DNA from: Aegilops tauschii subsp. strangulata
Lineage: Eukaryota > Streptophyta > Magnoliopsida > Poales > Poaceae
Assembly (NCBI RefSeq): GCF_002575655.3
Contig: NC_053038.3
Coordinates: 145,096,885 to 145,160,884, forward strand
Direction of reading: 5' to 3'
DNA: 64,000 nt
Positions 20,211-32,465 of this stretch are shown piece after piece; position 1 is the first letter of the stretch; the number at the start of each line of letters is the position of its first letter. The position numbers were made by a program, and so were the translations under genes. The notes below the pieces were generated by a model, which had not been told where the DNA came from, did not search any database, and saw nothing but the letters and a program-made list of their open reading frames with translations.

Positions 20211-23200
20211 TGTCACGACCGGATTTTTGGGAAATTAATTTCCCAGAAAACGGCCTTTGCGCTCACCAGCCCCAGGATTACTGTTAGCTGATGAGACACC
20301 AACTTGATACAAGAATTCCAAGCAAGGTATAAAAATATGTAGTACAAGACCATTGTGGCCTAGGAGTTCAACATTTGGTTTCTAATGGTTGAGGGCGGAA
20401 GCGGTTGGGTACATCTGCGTCTATGGGACTCCATTTCCCACAAGAACAGCTGACCAGGATAACTCCTATCTTCGCGAGGCTGCAATCGTCGATACGCAAG
20501 TACCAGGGCCGTCATCGCGATGCTTATCTCCAAGCAAGGAATCTGGCCAAGACAATAGCCAGGGACAAGCCAGTGAGTACGTTTGAATGTACTCGCAAAC
20601 ATTAAGAACACGGGTATAATATAATAAAGGACAATCTTGCTCCGAAATAATTATGATCACAACGTCTGCCACGAAAGTCTGCGTTGCTCGCATGCAGAGA
20701 TAATATGAACATGCAGTACGTGGGTGAGTGCTATGAAAGTACTCGCAAGATTGTTCAAACATAAGATATAACAGATGTAAGCACGATGCATGAGAACAGA
20801 TTAACAAGTGCAATCAGACATAGGGATAATGATGCATGGGAAACAAAAGAGAAGTCGGGCGGTAGTCCTCCCGAAATCCCAAAGTAAAATACTGAGGGCC
20901 AAGCGAGTGTCTGAATGACTCCTCGAGAGGAAAATGCAAGAGTAGCCATGCCACAGTCGGGCGTCTGAGCGACACCACATAAAGGGCTTATAAAAGATAA
21001 ATAAACAACATGCATGCCGTAGTCGGGCGTCTGAGCGACACCACATAAAGGGCTTATAAAAGATAAATAAACAACAAGCATGCCGCAGTTGGGCGTCTGA
21101 GCGACACCACATAAAGGGCTTATAAAAGATAAATAAACAACATGCATGCCGCAGTCGGGCGTCTGAGCGACACCACATAAAGGGCTTATAAAAGATAAAT
21201 AAACAACAAGCATGCCGCAGTTGGGCGTCTGAGCGACACCACATAAAGGGCTTATAAAAGATTAATCACCGTGAGTATCCAGGAGGTAGAACCATCCCAG
21301 GGATACTCAATAAAATACATAATGTAAATGGTTAGTCCACAATAATACAAAATTAACACACGATTCCCAGATGTCACAGGTTATAAACAAAAATGTAGTC
21401 CAGCCGTTTCTCCATCCGAAGACCGTGACTGAGTGCTAGCTCATTCGTTCTCCATTCGAATACCGTTACTATGATCCAGTTAGCCGTGTCTCCATCCGAA
21501 AGCCGTTTCTAAGTTCTAGTTACATAGTTCTCCATCCAAATATCGTTACTAGATTCCACTCAGACTGTGGTCCTTACCTATGAACATGGCTAACCAACAG
21601 GATATATCCTCTGCAGAGGGAGTACTATTTTCCCACGAGTAACGGATTTATTTAGTCCATCGGGACTAATTCCGCCTACGGCCTTTAATTGAAAACACGC
21701 CTGACCTGCACACACCAGCTTAACTCACCGATGTCTGGAATCACCCACGACACCTGCCAAGCAAAACTCTAAGTGGGGAGGCTACAACCTCGACGTAGCA
21801 TGGGATCAAATTTATATTCGCGCGCTCTAAGGGGTGCCCCCCCTCTCGGTCCCAACCGGAAACACCCATGCCCCCGGACCAAGTGGCATGCCTACCGGAG
21901 GCCTCCGGTATCTTCCACTATGGCCTCTCTGTACGGTGTGTGCTTTGGCAAGGGGTTGACAACTTACTGAACCATACCCCGTCTGCGACAGGGACAAGTG
22001 GTGGTACTAACAAATAGGGAAGCTACTGACCAAGACTTGACCTACGACCGACTCAGGTGGTACAAGTATCCTCCAACACTATTACCATTAGTGGAATAAA
22101 TCACCACTCTTCAAGCCTCACCATGCCATACCGGACATACTCGTCTCGACGAGGGACTAAGGACAAGCTCGTGTCTACCCAAGACCACGACTTTCCCGGC
22201 TTCCTTCCGGTATGCATGAGGAGCTGACGAGGATGATCCAAATCACTAGCGTATCCATTTCTGACCACAAAACAACCCCAAAGTGTACTCATGCACGAGA
22301 CTTTATCGTTACATAGAGATAACACATACTCCAAGCCAAATGGTGTTGTAATCGCATCAGAACACCACAACAAAATATTATGCCAGAGTTCAGAAATGCT
22401 TGCCTTCAAGAGTATGCAAAGGATGCACTTTTTGAAAGCTTTCTCTTCTCTCCATTATCCCTATTTTGCAAAATATCCAAATAACAAATATTTCAAACAC
22501 AGTACAAAAAGTTGTCTCAAATATTTTTAAAAAAATCTTAAAATAAACTAGATGAAATTAGGGAGAGGTAGGAAAAAGAATCAATTCATTTGGAGTTATA
22601 TTTTAAAAGTTATAGCTGGTCAAAGTCTGGTCAAAACTCTGTTTTTAATAAAACCAGAAAAAGGAAAAACGCTTCGAGGGGAATAAGCTTTCACAGCAGA
22701 GGAGACGTACTCGGGACTTATACGCCTTCACTTAAAACAGAGAAGACGGCGCGCGGGTCACTGACAGTGGGTCCAGAGGGCCCACTGGTCAGGTTTGACC
22801 GTTCTTCCCTCTCCCTCCTCTTCTCTACCCGACGGGAGCGGGGCTCCGGCGATCGCTGTCGACGAACGGCAGCGCCTCGCGGGCATCCGAGGGCGGGGAT
22901 GGAACGGCCAGACCGAGGCGGTCCTCTTGGTGGTCGCTGGGTCGTCGGAGGTGGAAGGAATCGCCGGCGGCGAGCTCCGCGGCGGAGGGGGCTACGGTGG
23001 TGAAGAGGTTTTTGGGCTCCGGTGGTCTCCGATCGAGGTTGGGTAGTTGGGCGGCTCCGCAAGGAGAAGGGGAAGCTACTGGTGGCGTTGGTTGGGCGAG
23101 AGAGTGGCTGGCTGCGATGTATCGTACCGGAACTTGGCGGCGGCCGCACTGGCCGGAGATGAGGAAGATGGCCACTACGGGTCGATCCACTGCTTGGGGA

Positions 23201-24687
23201 GCGCCAGGAGGGAAGTCTGAGGTCGTCTGGGGTCTTGAACGAGCTCGGGGACCCTTAAATAGGCGCCTGAGGTTGGACCGCAGCGGCTGACGATAAGATC
23301 GCCGGCGACAGCCGTGCTGTAGCTGCAGGGCGACGTGGCGGCGACGAGTGCGTGCCGACGAGCTTCGGGATAAGATCGAGCTATTCATAGGGGCAGCTGG
23401 CGCGCTGGTGTGGTTTGGGCGGTGCCGAACATGGCAGAGGCCACTGCCGACGCCGGCGTGCCGCCAAGGTGCTCTGCCAGCGGCGCTGCAGGGCGCCAGA
23501 GATGGCGTGGAGAGGGGGCGAGCTAGTGCGCGGTTTAGCGGTGGAGCAGGGGCCAGGGACGGGTCGCGTCGAGTGCGGCTGTGCGGCGCGGCGGCTCAGT
23601 GCGCGCGCGTGCAAAACATGCGCTCTGGGCGCGCCCAGAGCACGCACGGAACCTGCTCGACAAAATGCCAGGGCTGTCTAGAGCGCGAGGGTGGGGCTGG
23701 CAATTAACAGGACTAGGATAGAGGCAACTAGGAGTTCAGTGGTCAAGGTTGCTGGGTCATTGGGACAAGATCACAGTGCAAACAAAGAACTCATGCCAAA
23801 ACAGACTGTGCACACCAAGTGCTCGACAGAATGCCAAGTGCACTTAGGCAATTCATGGAGTGGCCAAAATCTCGAGATCAAGGTCTCTTTAGGTGTGGAT
23901 GATGAAGGCAAGATCAGTTGGGCAAAACCAGAAACTTGTTAGTGCAAGTTTTGCAAAACTCCAGTTTTGGACAGAAAGAAAAAGGGTTTCTTGCATGCAC
24001 TTCAAAACCTCCAATGAGTCCACTCTTCTGGACTTAAGGGTTTTGAAGGGAGGGCTACAAGTAGGAAAAAGGGTCATGGGCACCAGAGCAAAATAAAATA
24101 GAGTTGCAGTTCAAATCACCAAACTGGGCCAGAATGCAAAAGAGGGTGATTCACTCAAATTTTTCAAAGAACATCACTGGGTTTTTGCATAGAGTTGAAT
24201 TGTATGCATCCACTGATATCTCCAAACACTTGGTAGAATTTTTAAATAAATATTTTAATGGGTTGTAGTACAAAATTGCCTACTGGACCAGATTGGAAAA
24301 GTTGGTGTAGAGCTCAAAATCTCCAATGGCCAAGATATATTTTTGCATAAAAGTGATGTGGAGACATCACATGACATCCCCAAATTTTGATGGGAATTTT
24401 AAAAGCATTTGTCAAATGGTTGTAGTGCAAAACAGGCTCCAAATTCAAAAGAAATCATTTTAAAAGAATAAAGCTCTGAGAAAACAAATCTTGCAATTTT
24501 AAATCCACTGATAAAGAATTGTTTTATCATAGAGAGTATTCAAGTCCAAAAATACCTTTTGAAAATTTTCCACTTGAAGTAAAAATCCACAATAACAAAA
24601 GGGGTAAATCTTGACAAAATGGAAAAGTTTTATTTCCTGGCAACATTTTAATAAATAAAACAAGGTCAAAATTTTTGGGGTGTCACA
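20211..24687 (-). repeat. Complete 5' LTR, 4.5 kb
   Basis: Reverse complement starts TGTGACACCCCAAAAA and ends CCGGTCGTGACA. It contains five 66-bp units (20947-21266), the degenerate ~40-bp repeats (21403-21552), a GC-rich promoter block (22740-23700) and a TATA-like CTATTTAAGG on the minus strand near 23257. The open frames at 22590-23707 on both strands are compositional. 23700-24687 is AT-rich with no gene. Confidence 0.8.
20947..21266. repeat. 66-bp tandem repeat, five units, in the 5' LTR
   Basis: Units start at 20947, 21013, 21079, 21145 and 21211. One unit more than in the 3' LTR, so the array changed in one LTR after insertion. Confidence 0.9.
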
Positions 24688-25553
24688 GTTGCTTGGATCT
24701 TCCTTGAATATTACCTTGGGGTGCCTTGGGAATCCCCAAGCTTAGGGTATTTCAACTCCTTATTCTCCTCATATCGATATCTCACCCAAAACTTGAAACT
24801 TAAATCACACAAAACTTAACGAAACTTCGTGAGATGGGTCAGTATGATATAACAAACCATTCACTTGGGTAATGTGAAAGACAAGATTCATATTTTTCTC
24901 ACACAATGCCTACTGTACCTTATCATTTCCACAATTTATATTGAGCAATATAAGCCATAGAAACTAGAAAAGAAGCAAACTATGCATTGAAAACAGAATC
25001 TGTCAAAAATAGAACAGTCTATAATGATTTGTAAAATTTCTACAACTACCATACTTCTGCTACTCCAAAAATTCTGAAAAATTAAGATAACGTAGGAAAT
25101 TTGTATATAAATCATCTGTAAAAAATTAAGAAATTTTCGACTCTCAAGTGAATTTAAACTATTCTGTTACTGGAAGCAAAAGTTTCTGTTTTTGCACAGA
25201 ATCATGTCAACTATCATCCACACTATCCCAAAGGCTTTACTCGGTACTTTATTAAAAAAAATCTATAAAACATGACTATTACAGTATCTTAATCATTTTA
25301 ACACACAAAAACAATAGATAAAAGTGTTGGGTTGTCTCCCAACAAGCGCTTTTCTTTAATGCCTTTTTAGCTAGGCATAATGATTTCAATGATGCTCACA
25401 TAAAAGGTAGGAATTGAAACATAAAGATAGCATCATGAATCACATGAAAAGCACATTTAAGCCTAACACACTTCCTATGCATAGGGATTTTGTGAGCAAA
25501 CAACTTATGGGAGTAAGAATCAACTAGCATTGGAAGGCAAAACAAGTGCAACT
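24688..25553 (-). other. Sabrina-like internal region, non-coding
   Basis: Continuation of the host element after the nested insertion. A PPT-like copy (AATCCCCAAGCTT) lies at 24731-24743. The motif TCTCCCAACAAGCGCTT...TAGCTAGGCATAA (25335-25380) recurs in near-identical form at 53305-53348, linking the two Athila-like elements. Confidence 0.6.
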
Positions 25554-26081
25554 TCAAAACTTCCAACACATAGAGAGGAAACTTGATATTATTGCAATAT
25601 ATAAAAGCATATATATTCCTCTCTCATAATAATTTTCAGCATCATGAATCCATTTATTACTCTCTACACAAGCAATTTTATTCTTAAACAAATTCAAGAT
25701 TTTCAACACATAGAGAGGAAACTTGATATTATTTGAATACCTACAAGCATATGTTCCTCTCTCATAGTAATTTTTAGTAGCATCATGAATGAATTCAACA
25801 ATATAGCTATCACATAAAGCATTCTTTTCATGATACATAAGCGTAGAAAATTTATTACTCTCCACACAAGGAAAATTATTCTCATGAATAGTAGTGGGAG
25901 CAAGCTCAACAAAATAACTATCATGTGATTGAAAATTAAAATCATGATGACAAGTTTCATGGTTATCATTATTCAACATAGCATACATGTCATCACCATA
26001 ATCATCATAGATAGCAACTTTTTTATCATAGTCAATTGAAACCTCTACCAAAATAGTTGATTCAACATTAAACAAAGTCAT
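25554..26081 (-). pseudogene. Sabrina-like internal ORF with a local duplication
   Basis: 175 residues open on the minus strand, rich in Asn, Tyr, His and Asp, with text such as HETCHHDFNFQSHDSYFVEL. It is typical of Sabrina-type internals and has no assigned domain. Near its C-terminal end the pattern IHDA..NYYERG..Y occurs twice because the DNA at 25560-25690 is repeated at 25698-25830. The second copy is out of frame with the first at its end. Confidence 0.45.
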
Positions 26082-26560
26082 GACATCTCTAAATCAACTG
26101 GCATAATTATTAAAATAAGATTCAACATCCTCCAAAATAGTGGGATCATTAGTACACTCTTCCAAACCCACTTTCATCAATATAATCATCAAAAAGAGGA
26201 GGCATGCTATCGTCATAATAAATATTCTCATTATCATCTTCATCAAACATAGCATCCCCAAGTTATGGCTTTGCATATCATTGACATCATGGATATTCAA
26301 AGAGTTCATACCAACAACATTGCAATCATGCTCATCATTCAAAGATTTTTTGTCAAACATTTTACAAAATTATTCTTCTATCAACTAAGCACAATTTTCC
26401 TTTCCATCATTTTCACGAAAGACATTATAGAGATGAATAATATGATGCAACCTCAATTCCATTTTTTTGTAGTTTTCTTTTTATAAATCAAACTATTGAT
26501 CAAACAAGAAAATAAAAGATTCAATTGCAAGATCTAAAGATATACCTTCAAGCACTCACC

Positions 26561-26579
26561 TCCCCTGCAACGGCACTAG
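26561..26579 (-). other. Primer-binding site (tRNA-Asp type), mutated
   Basis: Minus strand CTAGTGCCGTTGCAGGGGA. Athila-like elements use TGGCGCCGTTGCCGGGGA, complementary to tRNA-Asp; this copy has three changes. It adjoins the LTR at 26589. Confidence 0.65.
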
Positions 26580-26588
26580 AAAAGATCT

Positions 26589-28232
26589 TGATGTCTACTA
26601 CACAACTTTATTCTTGTAGACTTGTGTTGGGCCTCCAAGCGAATAGTTTTGTAGGACAATAGCAATTTTCCCTCAAGTGGATGACCTAAGGTTTATGAAT
26701 CCGTGGGAGGCATAGGATGAAGATGGTCTCTCTAAAGCAACCCTGCAACCAAATAATAAAAAGTCTCTTGTTTCCCCAACACACCAAATATAATGGTAAA
26801 TTGTATAGGTGCACCAGTTCGGTGAAGAGATGGTGATACACGTGTAGTAATGATAATAGATATTGATTTTTGTAATAGGAACAATGAAAAACAGCAAGGT
26901 AGCAAGTAGAAAAAGTGAGCACAAACGGTATTGCAATGCTTAAAAGTGAGGCCTAGGGTCCGTACTTTTGCTAGTGCAATCTCTCAACAATGCTAATATA
27001 ATTTGATCATATAACCATCCCTCAACGTGTGATGAAGAATAACTCCAAAGTTCCTATCTAGCGGAGAACATAAGGAGAAATTGTTTGTATGGTATGAAAC
27101 CACCTCAAAGCTATTCTTCCTGATCAATCTATCCTAGAGTTCATACTAAAATAACACCAAGCTATTCTTTCTGATTGATCTAACCAATTGTTTGTACTAA
27201 AATAACACTATATGATACACATCAACGAACTCTAATGTCACCTAGATACTCCAATGTCACCATGAGTATCCGTGAGTTGATTATATGATATGAATCAAAC
27301 AATTTCAGATTCATAATACTGAATCCAACACAAACCTCAAAGAGTGCCCCAAGATTTCTACCGGAGAAACAAAGATGAGAACATGCAACAACCCCTATGC
27401 ATAGATTAACGCAATGTCACCTCGGGAATCCGCGAGTTGAGTGCCAAAACACATATCAAGTGAACCAATATGATACCCCATTGTCACCACGTGTATTCAT
27501 AGCAAGACATACATCAAGTGTTCTCAAATCCATAAAATTATTCTATCCGATAAAATGAAACCTAAAAGGGAAGACTCAATTTACAATAAGATAGAGAGGG
27601 GAAAACACCATATGATCCAACTATATTACAAAAGCCCGCGATGCATCAAGATCGTGCCATCTCAAGAACACGAGAGAGAGAGAGAGATTAAATACATAGC
27701 TACTGGTACAAACCCTCAGCCTCAAGGGTGGACTACTCCCTCCTCATCTTGGTGGCCATAGGGATGATGAAGATGGCCTCCGGTGATGATTTCCCCCTCC
27801 GGAAGGGTGCCGGAATGAGGTCTAGATTGGTTTTTCATGGCTATAGAGGCTTGCGGCGGCGGAACTTCTGATCTAGGGTTGTTTCTGATGATTTCTCTAT
27901 TTATAGGATTTTTCAGCGTTGGAATCATGCGAAGATGGGCCTCGAGGTGGGCACAACCCACCTGGGCATGCCCGGGCCTCCTGGCATGCCCAGGTGTCTT
28001 GTTCTCACCTCCTTCACCTTCTGGTCCTCCCACGAAGCTTCTAGTGCCTCTTTTTTCCAAAAAAATCATCAAAAAGTTTCGTTGCATTTGGAGAATTTTT
28101 ATTTCTCCACAAAAAACAATAGCACGATAGTTCTGCTGAAACAGCGTCAGTCTAGGTTAGTTCCATGCAAATCACACCAAAACCATATAAAATTGTATAC
28201 ATGGCATGAATACTTCAGAAATTATAGATACG
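26589..28232 (-). repeat. 5' LTR of the Sabrina-like element, truncated at its outer end
   Basis: Reverse complement ends ...AAGTTGTGTAGTAGACATCA at 26589. At the other end it stops at ...ATAGATACG (28232), lacking the last ~14 bases needed to give TGATACGTCTCCAACG. The outer end was therefore lost where the sequence meets 28233. No gene inside; open frames at 27722-28363 are shadows. A (GA)n run lies at about 27670-27686. Confidence 0.7.
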
Positions 28233-28704
28233 TGGTTGACATATCATGCACCTCGACGAAGGAGACGCACGCGGATTGCTGGTTTCGGGTGGTGAACCGT
28301 AAGCTGGAGAAGTGGCGGAAGAGCGCTACCGAGGGCAACACGCCCACGAAGGCCTCGCTGTAGAAGGCGAAGACAGACAAGAGGAGAATGGAGTTGGGCT
28401 AAAGATGGAGGGCATGGATTTGGTAATGCGCGAGGATGGCGTAGAAGAAATCAGAGAATGGCGGGACCAACCCAGCGAAGATGTTGTGGAGGAAGAAGGG
28501 GTAGACGGACTCCCCCAGGCTGCACCGCGCTGCTGAGCCAGGCCAAATTTAGGTCACACCCCCTTCATTCGGGTCGCCGGCTATCAGCGGAAGCATCGGA
28601 TCAAGGTCCTTCTCCTCGGGGATGGAGGAGGTCAGGAGCGCAGGCCTAACAGAGGAGGGACTTGCGGCCGGAGCAATGGGCTTTGTCTTCACGGGGGGCG
28701 CCAT
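28233..28704 (-). pseudogene. Transposase_28-type (PF04195) gene fragment, antisense in a lost LTR element
   Basis: From the ATG at 28704 (MAPPVKTKPIAPAASPSS) on the minus strand. After a stop at 28549 and a frame change, the conserved core appears: VPPFSDFFYAILAHYQIHAL, a stop, then PNSILLLSVFAFYSEAFVGV and LPSVALFRHF. This matches the pattern of the plant 'putative gypsy type transposon' family (FF..IL..Y.I....L.PNSI...S.F...CEAF.G..P). It is cut at 28233. About 320 bases upstream is GGGCCCGGGGGATACTATC (29012-29030), like the polypurine tract of the element at 33534-42244. That makes this the inner 3' end of a related element. Confidence 0.6.
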
Positions 28705-29067
28705 TCGCGAGTCACTGACGCTGACGAGGAAGGGGAAAGCTATGAACGGTTTGGATCTAGAAAGCCTTGCGTGATAGAAAAGGGGGCACAACAAGATAGA
28801 GCAAGCAGGAGAAGGAACTAATGACAGACCCGCAGTGCCCGCCAGGCTTTCTGTCAGCCTGGCCAGTTATCGAGGCGTCTTGGAGAAGTGAGGGAGTCCC
28901 CTGCGCCCTCGTGCGCCACGCGTTAAGCCTGGCCCGCAGGCGGTCGGGGCCTGCGTCGCTTCGCCCCCTCTCTTCTCCTCCGCCGCGAGTGGAGTCGTGC
29001 GCACCGCGGGCCCGGGGGATACTATCGGGCCCATGGGACTGGGGATACCCAGGTCCGTCTGCCTACA
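28705..29067. other. Upstream region of the antisense fragment and lost LTR junction
   Basis: GC-rich, no gene. It carries the polypurine-like GCCCGGGGGATACTATC at about 29014-29030 in plus orientation. A 3' LTR should follow, but only about 40 bases remain before the LTR at 29068. Confidence 0.4.
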
Positions 29068-30922
29068 TGTGGCACCCCGGATCAGAGTGACCGGTTTGCC
29101 TTGCATTGCCAGCCCATAGATCATGTCTTCTGGCAACACACAACAGATTGGTACAGAAATAGAACTGCTTTACTGATACTAGCAAAACATAGAGTTGGAC
29201 ATTACATCACGAGGCCAAGCGGCACACTTGGTGCTGCTAAACATATGTACATTATTTAGTAGACATGAGCAAGGGGCCTCAACATCACGATAAGACTACG
29301 CGACAGCATAACGACGACGTAGAAGAACTCCATCTCACAGGGACACTGATGTGGACATGGTCTAGACTGCGATGCGATATGCAACTCCAACTCCGGTATG
29401 ATTTCTCCTGAAACTGGCATGACACACCAGGTCAGTACATTGAATGTACTTGCAAGCTCACACAAACAAAGCAACAATGGCAAACAACAACAATGATATT
29501 TAAGCAGGTTCAATGCAAGAATTCAACATGCTATTCATGAAGTGATTGTGCTCATAACATGGCCTTTCTGACCCGCTTACCAACTCAGTTACCTCATAAC
29601 CACGAACCTCATCATATCAAGGTGTTTACTCCCGGATCACAAATGAAACCATCTCGATGGTCTCAAAAACTTCACCAATATAAATAGTGCCAGAAGTATT
29701 CATTTAGTGTGCAAGTTTAATATTTCTGTTGATCCACGGTGTCACCTACTACGAACTTGTGTCCATGGCCGAGGATGCGACTATCGATATATTATACACA
29801 CTCTGCAGAGGTTAGTACACTTTGCCCACACCACAGAACCCATGGCCTTGGACTCTCATTCGGGTGGACCAACAGCGTTCCGACAGAACCAGTCTATTGT
29901 CATGACACTCGCCCGACCACTCGAATCAACTCCCCTTTGGGCTAAGTCATGGGTGGCCCCGATGCCACTCCGGACATCCAACGGGCACTGTCATGGAAAA
30001 ACAACATCCCAAACGGGGACATGGTACCAAAATAACTAGGGGCACACAAGGTTATACCTACCTACCAGGCCAGGGTAGCGCCAGTGCATAACCTTCCATA
30101 GGTGGAGGCACCGGCAAGAGGCATAACAATAGACCGAGAAAGGGCCCCCCTCATAAAGGCAAATGTGGTTGCACTTAGGGAAGCTCGATTCGGTGGCACC
30201 ATGACTCAATCAACAACATGTTCAAGTTGGTTTATTATCAGGTTTCAACTTGCAAATAATTTTACCGAGTCATAGTATGCCATGAAAATGCAATGACAAC
30301 TTATGCATTACTTTCAACATAATCTCGATATTAACTAAACCATTCATAAGGTCATGTTACTCTACTGCATAAACTTAACCATCCAACTACAATGCTACTG
30401 ATAACAGAATAATCATAGCAAGAACATGCAACTAGCATCAAATGAATTTATATAAATTTCTATATGCATTAAAATGACCATATTCAAGTGAAAATCATAG
30501 TTATTGAAATGACACTCTTGCAAATATTTGTGATGGCTTGCCTTAGTGCAGAGGAGGGTCACACTCCCTCTGGTGATCTTCAAGGCAAGTTTCTTCCTCT
30601 GAAAATAATTAAAATAGCAAAAAGAAAATGTCACATACCACTGTTTAATTCCCCAGAAAATACTCACAACAAGCGAAAATCTCATCTTTTGCATGCTGAT
30701 AGAAAATTTCTACACAAAATCACTGCAAAAAGAATCATGTCATTTGGAGTTATACAATAGGAGTTATAGTTGGTCAAAGTTCAGTCAATTTTCTAAATTT
30801 AAATTTGATTTTCAGAAAATTAGAGAGGGGTGACGTCGAAAGCCTATTCTGGCAAATACACCTCCACTCATACAGCTTCGGGCGCGAGTGGAGAGGCTAA
30901 CAGTGGGCCCTGCCCGTCGGGT

Positions 30923-30970
<48 letters not shown>

Positions 30971-32465
30971 GAGGGGCGGCGCGTCGCCGGCGTTTCTCTG
31001 GCGAGGAGAGGTCGATGGCCGCCGTGGAAGGAATGGGAGGATGCGCAAGGCTACGGCAAACCCGCACATACCTGAAAAGCGGCGAGGGGTGGTCGGACGG
31101 GGTCGGTGTGGTCGTCTCCAGCGGCTGCAGCGGGCGGAGCTCGTCGGAGAAGAAGACACTAGCGTCGTGAGGTCGTTCCAGTGGCTCCAGAGGCACCAGC
31201 GAGCACCAGTAAACCACCAGGAACACGCCCGCGCAGTCGGTGGAGCTCGAGAGGCAGTGGAGTGGGAGGGGCAGAGGAAGGGGATCATCGGCGATCTCGG
31301 GAGGGGAACGGCGGCCAGAGACCCGCCCTGTCGGGCCGCGACTATCTAGGAGGGGTTCTGGAAGCAAAGGAGTGCGGTGAGGAGGAGAAACGAGCTCGGG
31401 GTGTCCTATATATAGGCGGAGCCGAGGCAGGGATCAAGAGCTCGCCGGAGGCTCTGGAAGCGGCGCACACTGATGAGAGGTGCCAGTGAGAGAGGGGGAA
31501 CTGGCCAGGGAGCATGCGGCCACTATGGGAGGACGGGGTCGAGCACAGGGGCGCGGGTGGAGACGAGCACAGGGGTACGTGCGCACAATACACTTGGCCG
31601 TATCGTGCCCGTGCTCGCTGCGGCGAACTCCGGCATCGGCAAGCGGCTGGGAGAGGTCAAGGGTGATGACTCGAGGCACCACGCGCTTGGTGGCGAGCTG
31701 GATTGACCTCGGGCGTGCGCACGAACGAAACAGAGGCATCGGCGGCACCTGGAGCGCGTCGAGTAGATGCCTGGCACCGTATCTGTCACCACGTGAACTC
31801 TGGCATCGCGCGATGTCGAGCATTAAATTCATATCTGGGGTGTAGTTCATGCAATGCTAGGTTGATCCAAGCATCTAAGTTAAGCACAGGTCGACTGGGT
31901 GAGACTGTAGCCTCTTTGCAAGAATTTGGACATAAACTTTGGAGCTTAATAGAGAAGAATCTAGAGAGAGTTAGGAGCTAAGTTTTTTGGTTAAGTGTTA
32001 CTTAGCAGGGTAATGAAGCCCTAAAAATTTCAGCTCCGTTGGATCAAGGAAAAATGCACTTCCTTCACAACATGCATTTTCTGGCCAGAACAGAAAACAT
32101 TTTCTTTAGCAAAAATATTCCGAATAACCATGAAATATTTTTCCACAAGGAGGTGTGCCATGGTCCAAACAATATTCAGGAATTTTCTCAGTTTTTTGTG
32201 GGCAAGAAAAATGAGGGTTGCTATGGAGTAGAAGTGACTGAAAGACTATTTCAGAGAGAAAATGAATATTTTTCATTTAAGAAAAATATTCCCATGGCCA
32301 TATTTTGATATATCAAAGAGAAAGAGATGAGTTTAAGAGTGAGATGAGTAACTTGTGTGAAAATCAAAGAAATTCCCAAGTGATTAAGTCCAAATGAGTT
32401 GACTCAAAACTCAAATTCAAATAAATCCAGAAAAAGAAAAAAAGAGCAAAAACTAGGGTGTCACA
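29068..32465 (-). repeat. 3' LTR of a Tekay-type chromovirus
   Basis: Reverse complement starts TGTGACACCCTAGTTT and ends GATCCGGGGTGCCACA, about 3.4 kb. On its inner side is a polypurine tract (minus strand GGAAGGGGAGGTT, 32466-32478), immediately after the integrase-chromodomain frame. It includes a (GA)n microsatellite, a GC-rich promoter block (30840-31800) and a TATA-like CTATATATAGG on the minus strand near 31410. Open frames in 30812-31850 are compositional. No gene elsewhere in it. Confidence 0.7.
30925..30968. repeat. (GA)n microsatellite
   Basis: About 20 uninterrupted GA units inside the LTR. Confidence 0.95.

Larger units (their letters stand above)
15493..24687 (-). mobile_element. 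Non-autonomous long-LTR gypsy-type element carrying a duplicated gene
   Basis: Flanks GTTGT (15488-15492) and GTTGC (24688-24692) form a 5-bp TSD with one mismatch, and host sequence reads on across it. The 5' LTR is complete (20211-24687); the 3' LTR is truncated (15493-17069). A primer-binding site matching initiator tRNA-Met adjoins the 5' LTR. The internal region (17070-20210) has no gag, protease, RT or integrase. It has two paralogous genes (19096-19890 and 18108-18725) and a small antisense frame. The two LTRs differ by only about five substitutions in the first ~450 aligned bases by eye, so the insertion is young. Confidence 0.8.
12075..28232 (-). mobile_element. Sabrina-like Athila retrotransposon, minus orientation, with nested insertions
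   Basis: The 5' LTR is at 26589-28232 and the primer-binding site at 26561-26579. The internal region runs leftward to about 12075, where the LINE 5' end begins. The 3' LTR is not seen. Nested inside are a solo LTR (12458-13842) and an LTR element (15493-24687). Internal pieces are 12075-12457, 13843-15492 and 24688-26588. They are AT-rich and carry only remnant frames, so this is a non-autonomous family member. Confidence 0.7.

Noticed and set aside
22590..23707. Several overlapping frames on both strands, possible host gene
   Set aside because: They lie in the GC-rich promoter block of a defined LTR and have no domain or consistent frame.
27722..28363. Possible gene around 27722-28363 spanning both strands
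   Set aside because: Crosses the truncated end of the Sabrina-like LTR at 28232; the only protein-like signal is the Transposase_28 fragment on the minus strand beyond it.
30812..31850. Overlapping frames on both strands with Ser/Leu repeats
   Set aside because: Generated by the (GA)n microsatellite and GC-rich LTR promoter.
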